Positions 43,194 through 51,551 of a DNA stretch of 64,000 nt are shown here, piece after piece. Every line of letters begins with the position of its first letter. Position 1 is the stretch's first letter. Origin of the DNA: Mycolicibacterium pulveris. Lineage in GTDB: Bacteria; Actinomycetota; Actinomycetes; Mycobacteriales; Mycobacteriaceae. Under the pieces are notes generated by a model that saw nothing but the letters and a program-made list of their open reading frames with translations, ran no database searches and was not told the origin of the DNA. A program made the translations under genes and the position numbers. The stretch spans positions 3,534,001-3,598,000 of the forward strand of contig NZ_AP022599.1 of the NCBI RefSeq assembly GCF_010725725.1, in the 5' to 3' direction.

Positions 43194-43883
43194 CTATAGC
43201 ACCACGGCGATTTCGTCGCTGAGTCGGTAGCCCGGCGTCAACGGCAGCGAGTCGCCACTCCAAAACGATCCCGGGTCGAACCAGTTGTAATGCTTTTCGG
43301 TCGACAACAACCCCATCTCCTCGTAGGTGATGGCGACCGTCTCCGCGCAGTACGCGGTTTCCAACCCGACCTTGAGCTTCTCCTCTTTCTTGCGTCGGCT
43401 GGCCTCGCTGACCCTCTGGTGTAGGAAGGGGATACCGCGCGTCAGACTCGACACCGCCAACCGGCCGCGAAACCACCGGCCGGTCAAGCGCGCGGTGCTG
43501 GGAAACGGCGTGCCGTCCATCCGCGCCACCACCTGCAACGCGCGATCTTCCTGCTCGCGGGTGGCATGCGGGATCAGCTGTCGCAGCCAGCAGCGCTGGT
43601 GATAGTGGTTCACCCAGCGCTCGACCACCTCACCTGCATCGTTGAGCTGCACGCCACGGTGCTTGTCGCCCGTCCACATGTCGGTCAGCTTGTCGCCCAG
43701 CTCGGCATGCCAGATCAACGGCGGCAGGTCCTCGATCGCGATCGTCATGCCCACATGGTTGACCGGGCTGTTGGTCAGCGACTGAATCGCGCGGTCGGGC
43801 CCGGAACGCCCGCGAAACAGCCACAGATCCCCGGTTCGGGTCACATCGAGCGCCTCTTGCAGCGTCACCTCGGTTGGTCCCAC
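43194..43883 (-). CDS. Permuted papain-like (YiiX/NlpC-related) putative hydrolase
   Basis: A 229-aa protein beginning TRTGDLWLFRGRSGPDRAIQ, then NHVGMTIAI with H43, and much later LETAYCAETVAITYEEMG with C179. Histidine before cysteine is the order of circularly permuted NlpC/P60 enzymes such as YiiX. FRG...NHVG and YCAETV are typical segments. Such enzymes cleave amide or ester bonds in lipids or peptides. No signal peptide is visible, so it may be cytosolic. The assignment is by motif order only. It converges on arsR with a 4-nt gap. Confidence 0.7.
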   Translation of the reverse strand: MGPTEVTLQEALDVTRTGDLWLFRGRSGPDRAIQSLTNSPVNHVGMTIAIEDLPPLIWHAELGDKLTDMWTGDKHRGVQLNDAGEVVERWVNHYHQRCWLRQLIPHATREQEDRALQVVARMDGTPFPSTARLTGRWFRGRLAVSSLTRGIPFLHQRVSEASRRKKEEKLKVGLETAYCAETVAITYEEMGLLSTEKHYNWFDPGSFWSGDSLPLTPGYRLSDEIAVVL

Positions 43884-43909
43884 GCTGGCAGCTTAGGCAG
43901 ACTCTTGCC

Positions 43910-44095
43910 ATGCGCCGGATATGGAAGTGGGTCGGTTTGGCCAGTGTCGCCGGCGTGGTCGCCGGTGGGGTGTTGGTCGCCCGTGATCAGCGCCGGCGAA
44001 AGGCCTATACGCCCGAGGAGATCCGCGCCCGATTGCACCAACGGGTGGCGGAAGGCGGCCGGGCGGGCGACGACGGCGACCCGCACGACGGCTAG
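43910..44095 (+). CDS. Small single-helix membrane protein
   Basis: A 61-aa protein: basic start MRRIWKW, one membrane helix at about residues 7-26 ([17 protein letters not shown]), then the basic stretch [22 protein letters not shown] and an acidic Gly/Asp end. The sequence looks like a conserved mycobacterial small membrane protein. Its stop overlaps the end of the convergent cyclase by 4 bp. It starts 26 bp from the divergent papain-like gene. No function can be assigned. Confidence 0.65.
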   Translation: MRRIWKWVGLASVAGVVAGGVLVARDQRRRKAYTPEEIRARLHQRVAEGGRAGDDGDPHDG

Positions 44096-44877
44096 GACCC
44101 CACCGCGTACAACCGGTGCGCGCCGCTGAATCCCTTGAGTTCGGCGTCGCTGCCGTCGTCGAACTCGATGTCGTCGGCGTCGGCGAGGGCGTCGCGCACT
44201 ACCTCGCTCACCAGGATCTGACCGCCGCGCGCCTCGCCGGCCACCCGCGCCGCCATGGCGACGTTGCGGCCGAACAGGTCGTCGCCGCGGCGCACCGACC
44301 TGCCCATGTGGATCCCGATGCGGACGCGAATTCTGTTGGGCTGACGGCGAAGTGAGCGCTGGATGTCGATGCCGCACCGCACCGCCTGCCCGGGTTGGGC
44401 GAAGGCCACCATGAAGCCGTCGCCCTGACTCTTCACCACGTGCCCCGAGTGCTTGTGCACGTGCCTGCGCACCATCTTGTCGTGGCGCCCGATGAGCCGG
44501 ACCCACGCCCGGTCACCGATGCGCTCGTTGAGCGCGGTGGACTCCTCGATATCGGTGAACAGGATGACCACCACGCCGCTGGAGGCGAGCCGGGCCAGGT
44601 CGGGACGCTCGACCTCGGCCCAGTCGGCCAGGTCCTCGATGGAGGACCGCACCGCGGCGCCGAGACCGTCCTTGCGCAGGATGTTGGCGGTCTGCCAGAC
44701 CTGTTTGACCGCCTCACGGCCACCGGACAGCAGCATGTTCCTGGTGTCCACGCGGCGGAGCGCGTCGTCCAGCTCCCGCTGTTGGCGCCGGTTTCGGCGC
44801 CACAGCACGACGAGCCCGACGGCCTCCACGGCGGCGAGCGCGCCGAGCACGTAAGCGACGATCTGGGCTGTCATCAC
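44092..44877 (-). CDS. Class III nucleotidyl cyclase, membrane-anchored
   Basis: A 261-aa protein with one N-terminal membrane helix (residues 4-26), a short coiled linker (27-95) and a class III cyclase domain (100-255). Metal ligands D109 (FTDIEES) and D153 (KSQGDGF), base-contacting K149 and transition-state R211 are visible. In [12 protein letters not shown] the position that is normally the catalytic Asn (VNxAxR) is Ala207, so activity may be low or regulated. M. tuberculosis carries a short homologue (Rv1120c, from memory) in this part of its genome. It converges on a small membrane gene and is divergent from the gene at 44903. Confidence 0.85.
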   Translation of the reverse strand: MMTAQIVAYVLGALAAVEAVGLVVLWRRNRRQQRELDDALRRVDTRNMLLSGGREAVKQVWQTANILRKDGLGAAVRSSIEDLADWAEVERPDLARLASSGVVVILFTDIEESTALNERIGDRAWVRLIGRHDKMVRRHVHKHSGHVVKSQGDGFMVAFAQPGQAVRCGIDIQRSLRRQPNRIRVRIGIHMGRSVRRGDDLFGRNVAMAARVAGEARGGQILVSEVVRDALADADDIEFDDGSDAELKGFSGAHRLYAVGS

Positions 44878-44902
44878 CGATCAAGTATTGGATGCTGAAC
44901 CC

Positions 44903-45859
44903 GTGACGTCCGCGAAGGCCCCGTATTACGAGAGTCGCTACCTCCGCGCCAACCACCCTGACCTGCCGCAGGCCGTGTGGCTGCGCGAAACACTGCTGTT
45001 TCCCACCGCGGCAGAGCCGGTCGCAGATGTGTGGGTGATGGTGTTCGACCCCGACGGCGCGGGCAACCATGCGCTCAAGGAGCCTTACCCCGTCGACATG
45101 GCCAGCTACGACGACGCGCCGTGGTCGGCGCGCATCGCATCGACCGTCCTCGACGACCGGTCCGCTTACGGGGTGGTCACCGGCGGCGGCCGTTCGGCGC
45201 GTTGGGATCTGCGGATCACCCCCGGCTCCGCGGAGCCGGTCCGGCTGCTCTCGGAGCGGGCCTATGCGGCGCGGTTCCCGACGGCCAAGACGACGGTGCG
45301 AGATCCGCTGGCGCGGTTCGACGGCCGACTCGAACTCGACGACGTGCGCGTCGTGCTGGACGGCTGGACCGGCAGCGTCAACCACAACTGGGGCACCAGG
45401 CACACCCCGGCCTACGCCTACGGGCAGATCTGCGGGTTCGACAACGCGCCCGATTCGACGCTGGAGATGGTCACGGCACGCGCGGCCGTCGGCCCGCTGC
45501 TGACCCCTGCCGTGACGTTGTTCGTGTTCCGCCACGCCGGAGAAGAGTTCGCGGTGCGTTCGATCCTCGGCAGCCTGAACACCCACGGCCGGTATCGGCC
45601 GTTCAGGTGGACGTTCGGCGGCAGGGTCGGGGAGCGGATGATCGAGGGCGAGATCGTCGCCGAACCCTCCGATGTCATCGGGCTGACCTATACCGACACC
45701 GACGGCCGGTCGAAGTACTGCTACAACTCCGCCCTCGCGACATGCCGAATGCAGGTGGCGGGCAAGGCTTTCGAGCGTGCGGAGTTGGTGGCCCAGCGCC
45801 GCGCGATGGTCGAGATCCTCACCGACACCCCGCACGAGGGCGTCGCGCTGCTGGCCTAG
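44903..45859 (+). CDS. Lipocalin-like (AttH/CrtC-type) hypothetical protein
   Basis: A 318-aa protein composed mainly of beta strands with the conserved segment WTGSVNHNWGTRHTPAYAYG (about residues 150-170). It resembles AttH/hydroxyneurosporene-synthase or tocopherol-cyclase-like double lipocalin proteins. A second motif, GRYRPFRWTFGGRVGERMIEGE, lies near 230-255. These folds bind or cyclise hydrophobic molecules. No signal peptide is visible. GTG 44903 was chosen (VTSAKAPYYESRYL); an upstream TTG at 44888 is in frame. Function unknown, and the family call is tentative. Confidence 0.6.
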   Translation: MTSAKAPYYESRYLRANHPDLPQAVWLRETLLFPTAAEPVADVWVMVFDPDGAGNHALKEPYPVDMASYDDAPWSARIASTVLDDRSAYGVVTGGGRSARWDLRITPGSAEPVRLLSERAYAARFPTAKTTVRDPLARFDGRLELDDVRVVLDGWTGSVNHNWGTRHTPAYAYGQICGFDNAPDSTLEMVTARAAVGPLLTPAVTLFVFRHAGEEFAVRSILGSLNTHGRYRPFRWTFGGRVGERMIEGEIVAEPSDVIGLTYTDTDGRSKYCYNSALATCRMQVAGKAFERAELVAQRRAMVEILTDTPHEGVALLA

Positions 45860-45868
45860 TTTCGCGCG

Positions 45869-47329
45869 CTAGGCCTTGTCGCCGCCCGCTGAGTCGGATC
45901 CGTCCTGCCCAGCACCGCCCGCGGTGGTGTCGCCGGCCCCGTCGCCGGCGTCCGGGCCGTCGGAATCGGCATCGTCAGACGGCGTCGTGGTCTCCTCCAC
46001 GGCCGCGGCGTCGCCCCCGGTCTCCGCATCGTCGTTCTGCTCGACCGATGTGGAGAAGTTCGGCGAGTTCCGCACCAGATTTCGGTCAGGCTTCGGGTCA
46101 TCGGCGGGTTCATCGGCGTCCTGCGGGTCCTCCACCGCCGGTTCCTGCTCTGGAGACGGGGCATCCTCGTCGAGCGCCGATGACACGGCCGGCTCGCTCT
46201 CCGACGGCAGATTCACCACGCGCGCACGCGAATTCAGCGTCGAGTCGGCCGCAGGCCCGGAGAACGTATCGGCCGCGGCAATCTCGGTGTCGTCGGCGGC
46301 CTGAGACGCCGGCGCCTCAGACACTCCGAGAGCGGAGCGAATCGCCGCATTGATTTGTTCGGTGGCCGACCACACTCCGTCGCGGAGGGATTCGACCAAC
46401 GCGCCGGCACCGCCGTAAGGGGCGGGAAGTGCATCGCGCAGCGCGTACACCAGGGGATCGGCCACCCACAGCGGGCCGTCGACGATGTTCTCGATGAGGT
46501 CAGCCACCGCTTCGGGGCCAGCGCCTTCGGCGATCGCGGGCAGCAGCGCGACCACGCCCAACGGGGTGCGAACGGCGGCCTCGACGAGCCGCAGTCCGGT
46601 GGCGATGGCGCCCGCGAGGACTCGCGTCGACGGGCCGATCGGCCCGGTCACCGGCGTGAACGGAACGGGCCCGGGCCGCTGGTAGGCCAGGATCGTCGCC
46701 TCGATGAAGTCTTGGAGCTCGTCGATGGGATCGGTAAGCCCGGCGCTGATCTCTTGGGTGAGCGCCCACAGGAGGTCGTTGCGGAGGCTCTCGATCAGCC
46801 CGCCGGTGCCGCCGAGCGGGAAGGGCAGGGCGTCGCGCAGCCCGTAGAGGGCGGGGTCGACCACCCACAGGGGACCGTCGACGATGTTCTCCACCAGAGC
46901 AGCGAGCGCCTCGAGGCCGTTACCTTCGAGCACGGCGGGCAGAAGCTCCACGAAGCGCAGCGGGGTGAAGACGGTGGCGCCGAGCCGCAGCCCGGATGCC
47001 GCGAAGCCCTGCCCGATGCGCGACAGCCCGTCGATCGGCCCGGTCGTCGGCGTGTACGGCACGGGCCCCGGGCGTTCGAAGGCCTCGATCGTGCCCTCGA
47101 TGAACGCCAGCAGCGCGGCGGCCGGGTCGAAGCCGTCCAGCAGCGCAAGGTCCGCCGCGAGCGCCTGGCGGGCCTGGGCGGCTTCGACGTGAGCCATCAG
47201 GCTCACCTCGTGGGTGTGGCTGGCGTCGGAGATGGGCTCCGGTGGCGGTGCAATCGAGCCCGCGGTGATGACACCGGCTCCGACAATTGCGACGCCCGTC
47301 GTCAGGTACGACTTGGCGCTGCTTTTCAT
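45869..47329 (-). CDS. Secreted protein with two ~120-residue repeats and acidic tail
   Basis: A 486-aa protein. The N-terminus KSSAKSYLTTGVAIVGAGVI looks like a Sec signal or anchor (residues 2-26). Two homologous units follow (about 74-192 and 206-325), each starting FIE-TI--(F/Y)-RPGPVP(Y/F)TP-TGPI and containing ENIVDGPLWV-DP, (Y)-LRDALP and G(G)L(I/V)ESLR. The last ~150 residues are Asp/Glu/Ala/Ser/Pro-rich and probably disordered. The RBS GGAAGG lies eight bases before the ATG. No enzyme motif was seen. It may be an envelope or exported structural protein, a guess from composition. Confidence 0.7.
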   Translation of the reverse strand: MKSSAKSYLTTGVAIVGAGVITAGSIAPPPEPISDASHTHEVSLMAHVEAAQARQALAADLALLDGFDPAAALLAFIEGTIEAFERPGPVPYTPTTGPIDGLSRIGQGFAASGLRLGATVFTPLRFVELLPAVLEGNGLEALAALVENIVDGPLWVVDPALYGLRDALPFPLGGTGGLIESLRNDLLWALTQEISAGLTDPIDELQDFIEATILAYQRPGPVPFTPVTGPIGPSTRVLAGAIATGLRLVEAAVRTPLGVVALLPAIAEGAGPEAVADLIENIVDGPLWVADPLVYALRDALPAPYGGAGALVESLRDGVWSATEQINAAIRSALGVSEAPASQAADDTEIAAADTFSGPAADSTLNSRARVVNLPSESEPAVSSALDEDAPSPEQEPAVEDPQDADEPADDPKPDRNLVRNSPNFSTSVEQNDDAETGGDAAAVEETTTPSDDADSDGPDAGDGAGDTTAGGAGQDGSDSAGGDKA

Positions 47330-47671
47330 TCTCAGATCCTTCCCACTGCTGCGGCTGCTTGCCCCAGCAACTTACACCCTGGTTGATTATGACTGAAGGC
47401 CGTGGGGCATATTTCTTCCGATTGCGGCTGCCGGGATGGTCGGCAATTGCAGTCTTACAAGTAGCTCAATTGGCACCTGACTTGCAATCGCCACTGTAAA
47501 TCACGGCATTTATCAACAAAATCGGCCGATGTCCGATTTGCGAAGCTTCGCGTGCGTCGTCGCTGCCCAGCATCGCCTCGCCGACGGCGCCAAACCGCGC
47601 CCACCGGCCAAGTCGCGCGCAATAGCAAACGGAAATGAGTCGCGGACGCAGGTCTGGGCCATGGTTTTCGG
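47330..47671. other. 342-bp low-GC intergenic region, no gene seen
   Basis: This gap between the secreted repeat protein (minus, start 47329) and the alpha/beta hydrolase (minus, stop 47672) is noticeably richer in A and T than its neighbours, mainly at 47390-47545. No ORF with coding character is visible. It probably holds the promoter and a long 5' leader of the repeat protein. TTGCAA-N17-CTACTT and GTCATAATC are possible minus-strand promoter elements, neither convincing. Confidence 0.5.
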
Positions 47672-48538
47672 TCACCGGCAGACGAACTGCACGACGACGT
47701 CGGAGAACGCGTCGTTGTCGTCGCCGGCGGCGGTGTGGCCGGCGTCGGAGAGTTCCACGAATTCCGCGCGCGGCACCTTGTTCAAGAAGTCCGTGACGCC
47801 TTCGGGGCTGACCACGTCGGAAAGCTTGCCGCGGATGAGCAGGATCGGGATGGTCAGGTTCATCACGGCCCGGTCGAGTTTCTCCACCCGCACGAACGGA
47901 TCATCCATCGGCGCTGTCAAGAACGCCGGATCCCAGTGCCAGTACCAGCGGCCGTCACGGAAGCGCAGGTTCTTCTTCAGCCCCTCCGGGTTGCGGGGCC
48001 TGGTCCGGTAGGGCAGGTAGGCCGCAACGGCGTCGGCGGCCTCGTCCAGGGTTTCGAAGCCGTCCATGCCGCTGGCCATGAAGTCGCGAATGCGGGCGCT
48101 GCCGTCCTTCTCGTAGTGCGGCACGACGTCGACGAGCACGAGTTTGGTCACCTTCTGCGGGCCCGCCGCGTCGGCGACCAGCATCCCCGTCATCCCGCCC
48201 ATGCTCGCCCCGATCAGGGCCACCGGCCGGCCGATCTGGTCCAGCACGTTCAATGTGTCGGCGCACAGGGCGTCCACCGTGTAGTCGGCGTTGGGGGCGC
48301 GGTCGCTGTCGCCGTGGCCGCGGCTGTCCATCGCGACCACGTGCAGACCGTGATCGGCCAGGATCTGGCCGGTGTTCTTCCACGAGAAGCGGTTCTGGCC
48401 ACCGCCGTGCAGCAGCAGCACCGTGGGCTGGTCGGCCGAGGAGGCCGCGTGGTTCCATTCGTCGGCGACCAGGGTGATGCCATCGCTGCCGCGAAACTGC
48501 ACGGTGCGCGGCTCACTGTGGGTAGTGCTCACGGACAT
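47672..48538 (-). CDS. Alpha/beta hydrolase
   Basis: A 288-aa alpha/beta hydrolase. The oxyanion segment is LLLHGGGQNRFSW (about residues 41-53), the nucleophile elbow is GASMGG with Ser near 112, and the acid is probably in LIRGKLSDVVSP near 240. The catalytic His is in DAGHTAAGDDN near 268. It resembles epoxide hydrolase/peroxidase-type members, substrate unknown. ATG 48538 gives MSVSTTHSEPRTVQFRG. It is divergent from the TetR gene at 48630 across 91 bp, so the TetR protein may regulate it. Confidence 0.85.
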   Translation of the reverse strand: MSVSTTHSEPRTVQFRGSDGITLVADEWNHAASSADQPTVLLLHGGGQNRFSWKNTGQILADHGLHVVAMDSRGHGDSDRAPNADYTVDALCADTLNVLDQIGRPVALIGASMGGMTGMLVADAAGPQKVTKLVLVDVVPHYEKDGSARIRDFMASGMDGFETLDEAADAVAAYLPYRTRPRNPEGLKKNLRFRDGRWYWHWDPAFLTAPMDDPFVRVEKLDRAVMNLTIPILLIRGKLSDVVSPEGVTDFLNKVPRAEFVELSDAGHTAAGDDNDAFSDVVVQFVCR

Positions 48539-48629
48539 CCTCTCGGCCGGCTCCGAGCGATCACGTTACCCAGCGCGGATTTGCACCGATCCGCGGCCCG
48601 GCCGCCGGCCGCTCCCTAGAATCCGCCGT

Positions 48630-49259
48630 GTGCGGCCCGAGACCGGTGACGACGCACGCGGCTGCATCATCGAGGCCGCCTACCGTTGCCTGTCCGAGCC
48701 GCACAGCGGGGCGATATCAGTGGCGGCGATCCTGGCGCGCGCCGGGGTGTCGACGCGCGCGTTCTACCGCCACTTTCAGTCCAAGGACGAACTGTTCCTC
48801 GCGATGCTGCGCCGGGAAACCGACGCGCTGGCCGAACGGCTGGACCGCATCGTGGCGGAAACGCGCGGCGGGCCCATCGCACAGCTCGCGGCGTGGATCG
48901 ACGGGATGTTCGCGTTGCTCACCGACGAGCAACTGCGCACCCACTTCACGGTCATCGACTCCCACGAGGTCCGCGCGACGCGCGGATACCGTGAGACCCG
49001 CGAGAAGGCGCACACCGACCGGGAACGCTCGCTGGTGACGATCCTGCGCCGAGGGCGCGACGACGGGACGTTTCCGCTCGCCGTCCCCGAAGACGACGCG
49101 GTCTCGATCAACGCGATCGTCAGCCGGGTGATGATGACCCAGTCGTATCGCGACCGCGAACGGGTCGAACGGTCAAAGGCCCGCGTGCTGGACTTCGCGC
49201 TGCGGGCGCTGGGCGCCGAGCGGCCGATGAGTTCTGCGCGTGCCTGCGGTCAACACTGA
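48630..49259 (+). CDS. TetR-family transcriptional regulator
   Basis: A 209-aa regulator. The HTH is at residues 25-60 (VAAILARAGVSTRAFYRHFQ followed by SKDELF), followed by a helical ligand-binding domain. The start is GTG 48630 (VRPETGDDARGCI). It faces the alpha/beta hydrolase gene, the usual arrangement for a local repressor, and its stop is one base from the start of the following VOC-fold gene, so those two are coupled. Ligand unknown. No clear palindrome was found in the 91-bp divergent gap by eye. Confidence 0.87.
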   Translation: MRPETGDDARGCIIEAAYRCLSEPHSGAISVAAILARAGVSTRAFYRHFQSKDELFLAMLRRETDALAERLDRIVAETRGGPIAQLAAWIDGMFALLTDEQLRTHFTVIDSHEVRATRGYRETREKAHTDRERSLVTILRRGRDDGTFPLAVPEDDAVSINAIVSRVMMTQSYRDRERVERSKARVLDFALRALGAERPMSSARACGQH

Positions 49260-49260
49260 C

Positions 49261-49734
49261 ATGCCGACGATCACACCGTCCCTCTGGTTCGACGACAACC
49301 TCGAGGCGGCCGCGCAGTTCTACACCGCGGTCTTTCCGAACTCGACGATCGAGAACGTCAACCGATACACCGAGGCCGGGCCCGGCACGCCGGGTGAGGT
49401 GGCTTCGGCCACCTTCGTGCTCGACGGCAACCGGTTCATCGGTATCAACGGCGGCCCGCAGTTCGGCTTCACCGAGGCGGTGTCGTTCGTCGTGGTGTGC
49501 CAAGACCAGCAAGAGATCGACTACTACTGGAACCGGTTGACCGAAGGCGGCGAGGAGTCGCAATGCGGCTGGCTCAAGGACCGTTACGGCCTCAGCTGGC
49601 AAATTGTTCCGTCGCGCCTCTACGAACTGCTCGACGACCCGGATCCGGCGTGTGCGGCCGCGGCAGCCGCCGCCATGCTGGGCATGCGCAAGATCGTCAT
49701 CGCCGATTTGGAAGCCGCTGTGCGCGACGGATAG
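49261..49734 (+). CDS. PhnB-like VOC-fold protein
   Basis: A 157-aa glyoxalase/bleomycin-resistance-fold protein of the PhnB/DUF (3-demethylubiquinone methyltransferase-like) type. Typical elements are TPSLWFDDNLEAAAQFYTAVFP at the start, LDGNRFIGINGGPQF, and CGWLKDRYGLSWQIVPSRL near the end. Function is usually unknown; some members are involved in self-resistance or metal-dependent reactions. ATG 49261 begins one base after the TetR stop, indicating translational coupling. A 196-bp gap to the mce operon follows. Confidence 0.85.
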   Translation: MPTITPSLWFDDNLEAAAQFYTAVFPNSTIENVNRYTEAGPGTPGEVASATFVLDGNRFIGINGGPQFGFTEAVSFVVVCQDQQEIDYYWNRLTEGGEESQCGWLKDRYGLSWQIVPSRLYELLDDPDPACAAAAAAAMLGMRKIVIADLEAAVRDG

Positions 49735-49930
49735 CCTGACGCTCCGTATTTGGCAATACTCAGCCGCGCAGCGGTGGCATGTCGGCCCAACCGCATATTC
49801 TCGATATCCGGTTCCCCCACGTCCTCCCCTGTGTACCCTTGCGCCACAGCCAGTCACAGGCGCGGGTTGTTGGTGTCGAGGAAGGTTGGCGACCTATGAC
49901 AGGTCAGTGCATCGGGACGAGACCTGATTG
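49735..49930 (+). promoter_or_regulatory. Upstream region of the mce operon
   Basis: This 196-bp gap precedes yrbEA. Two dyads are visible: AACCG/CGGTT (49789-49793 and 49809-49813, with GATATC just inside) and the perfect GACCT-ATGAC-AGGTC (49891-49905). The octamer CATGTCGG (49778-49785) also occurs upstream of the GntR gene at 60334. These are candidate sites for the GntR regulator. No KstR-type box was seen. Confidence 0.45.
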
Positions 49931-50698
49931 ATGGTCGCCTCCACCGCTATTGCCAAACCCGTTGCCGCCTTCGGCGGCTTCTATTCGATGGCGCTCGACA
50001 CCTTCGTCTGGATGTTCAAGCCGCCCTTCGCGTGGCGCGAGTTCATCTCCCAGGCGTGGTTTGTCGCCCGCGTGTCGATCGTGCCGACGCTGTTATTGAC
50101 CATCCCGTATACGGTTCTGCTGACCTTCATCGAAACCATCCTGCTGAACGAGATCGGTGCCGCCGACTTCTCTGGTACCGGCGCGGCGCTCGGCACGGTC
50201 CGGCAGATCGGGCCCATCGTGACGGTCTTGGTGGTCGCCGGCGCAGGCGCCACCGCGATGTGCGCGGATCTGGGTGCTCGGACGATTCGTGAGGAGCTCG
50301 ACGCGCTAAGGGTGATGGGCGTCAATCCCATTCAGGCCCTTGTGGTTCCGCGGGTGCTGGCGGCCACCGTAGTGTCGCTGGCGTTGTCTGCCACCGTGAT
50401 TCTCGTCGGCCTGTCGGGCGCTTACTTTTTCGTCGTCTACATTCAGAACGTCTCGCCGGGTGCCTTCGCGGCCGGCCTGACGCTGATCATCGGGGCCGCC
50501 GATGTGACGATCGCGTTGGTGAAGGCCGCGTTGTTCGGGCTTTCCGCCGGCCTGATCGCCTGTTACAAGGGTATCTCTGTGCGTGGGGGGCCCGCCGGTG
50601 TCGGTAACGCGGTGAACGAAACCGTGGTGTTCACCTTCATGGCGCTGTTCGCGATCAACATCGTCGCAACGGCCGTAGCGATCAAGATCACGCTATGA
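49931..50698 (+). CDS. yrbEA: Mce operon permease YrbEA
   Basis: A 255-aa MlaE-type ABC permease subunit with about six membrane helices. The family motif GADLGARTIREELDALRVMG-like region is near residues 115-135, and VRGGPAGVGNAVNETVV is near 218-234. With YrbEB it forms the inner-membrane channel of an Mce lipid importer, energised by an MlaF-type ATPase encoded elsewhere. ATG 49931 was chosen; a TTG directly before it is in frame. The stop overlaps yrbEB by 4 nt (ATGA). Confidence 0.95.
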   Translation: MVASTAIAKPVAAFGGFYSMALDTFVWMFKPPFAWREFISQAWFVARVSIVPTLLLTIPYTVLLTFIETILLNEIGAADFSGTGAALGTVRQIGPIVTVLVVAGAGATAMCADLGARTIREELDALRVMGVNPIQALVVPRVLAATVVSLALSATVILVGLSGAYFFVVYIQNVSPGAFAAGLTLIIGAADVTIALVKAALFGLSAGLIACYKGISVRGGPAGVGNAVNETVVFTFMALFAINIVATAVAIKITL

Positions 50699-51549
50699 CG
50701 GTATCGCGGCCCCATTCCCAGTTCCCTTGGCTGAAGGCCCGGTTCCGAACTGTCGCCGACCCCTGGAACCGCATCGGCGCGCAAACCAAGTTCTACGGGC
50801 GCACCCTGCGCAACATGCATTACGTCTTGATCCATTACCGGGTCGAGTTGGTTCGGATCATCGCGCAGATGGGTCTCGGCGCGGGAGCGCTCATCATCAT
50901 CGGAGGCACCGTCGCGATCGTCGGCTTCTTGACCGTGACCACCGGTGCGCTGGTGGCGGTGCAGGGCTACAGCGACTTCTCCGAACTCGGTGTGGAGGCC
51001 TTGACGGGATTCGTGTCGGCCTACTTCAATGTGCGCCTGATCGCACCGGCCACGACGGCGATCGCGCTGTCGGCCACCATCGGCGCGGGAGCCACCGCCC
51101 AACTCGGCGCCATGCGCATCAACGAGGAGATCGACGCGCTCGAGGTGATGGGCATACGCAGCATAGCGTTCCTCGCGTCCACCCGGGTCATTGCCGGCTT
51201 CCTCGTGGTGATCCCGCTGTACTGCGTGGGTGTGCTGATGGCGTTCTGGGCGGCACGCTTCGGAACCACCGTTCTCTACGGTCAGTCGACGGGTGTCTAC
51301 GACCACTACTTCCGAACGTTCCTCAACCCGACCGACTTGATGTGGTCGTTCGGCCAATGCATCGCGCTGTCGGTGGTGATCATGCTCGTGCACACCTTTT
51401 ACGGGTTCACCGCACGAGGCGGCCCGGCGGGGGTGGGGGAGGCCGTCGGCCGCGCGGTGCGCACATCGCTGATCGTCTCGGCATTCGTTCTGGTGATGCT
51501 CTCGCTTGCGGTGTATGGCCAATCCGGCAACTTCAACCTGGCCGGGTGA
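50695..51549 (+). CDS. yrbEB: Mce operon permease YrbEB
   Basis: A 284-aa MlaE-family permease, partner of YrbEA. It has the conserved cytosolic loop LGAMRINEEIDALEVMGI (about residues 138-155) and the C-terminal YGFTARGGPAGVGEAVGRAV near 237-256. About six hydrophobic segments. It starts inside the yrbEA stop (ATGA), and its own stop overlaps a possible GTG start of mceA, so the whole front of the operon is translationally coupled. Confidence 0.95.
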   Translation: MTVSRPHSQFPWLKARFRTVADPWNRIGAQTKFYGRTLRNMHYVLIHYRVELVRIIAQMGLGAGALIIIGGTVAIVGFLTVTTGALVAVQGYSDFSELGVEALTGFVSAYFNVRLIAPATTAIALSATIGAGATAQLGAMRINEEIDALEVMGIRSIAFLASTRVIAGFLVVIPLYCVGVLMAFWAARFGTTVLYGQSTGVYDHYFRTFLNPTDLMWSFGQCIALSVVIMLVHTFYGFTARGGPAGVGEAVGRAVRTSLIVSAFVLVMLSLAVYGQSGNFNLAG

Positions 51550-51551
51550 CG

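Noticed and set aside
47390..47545. A small RNA gene in the low-GC gap
   Set aside because: No promoter plus terminator pair or stable stem could be identified by eye. Low GC alone is not evidence.
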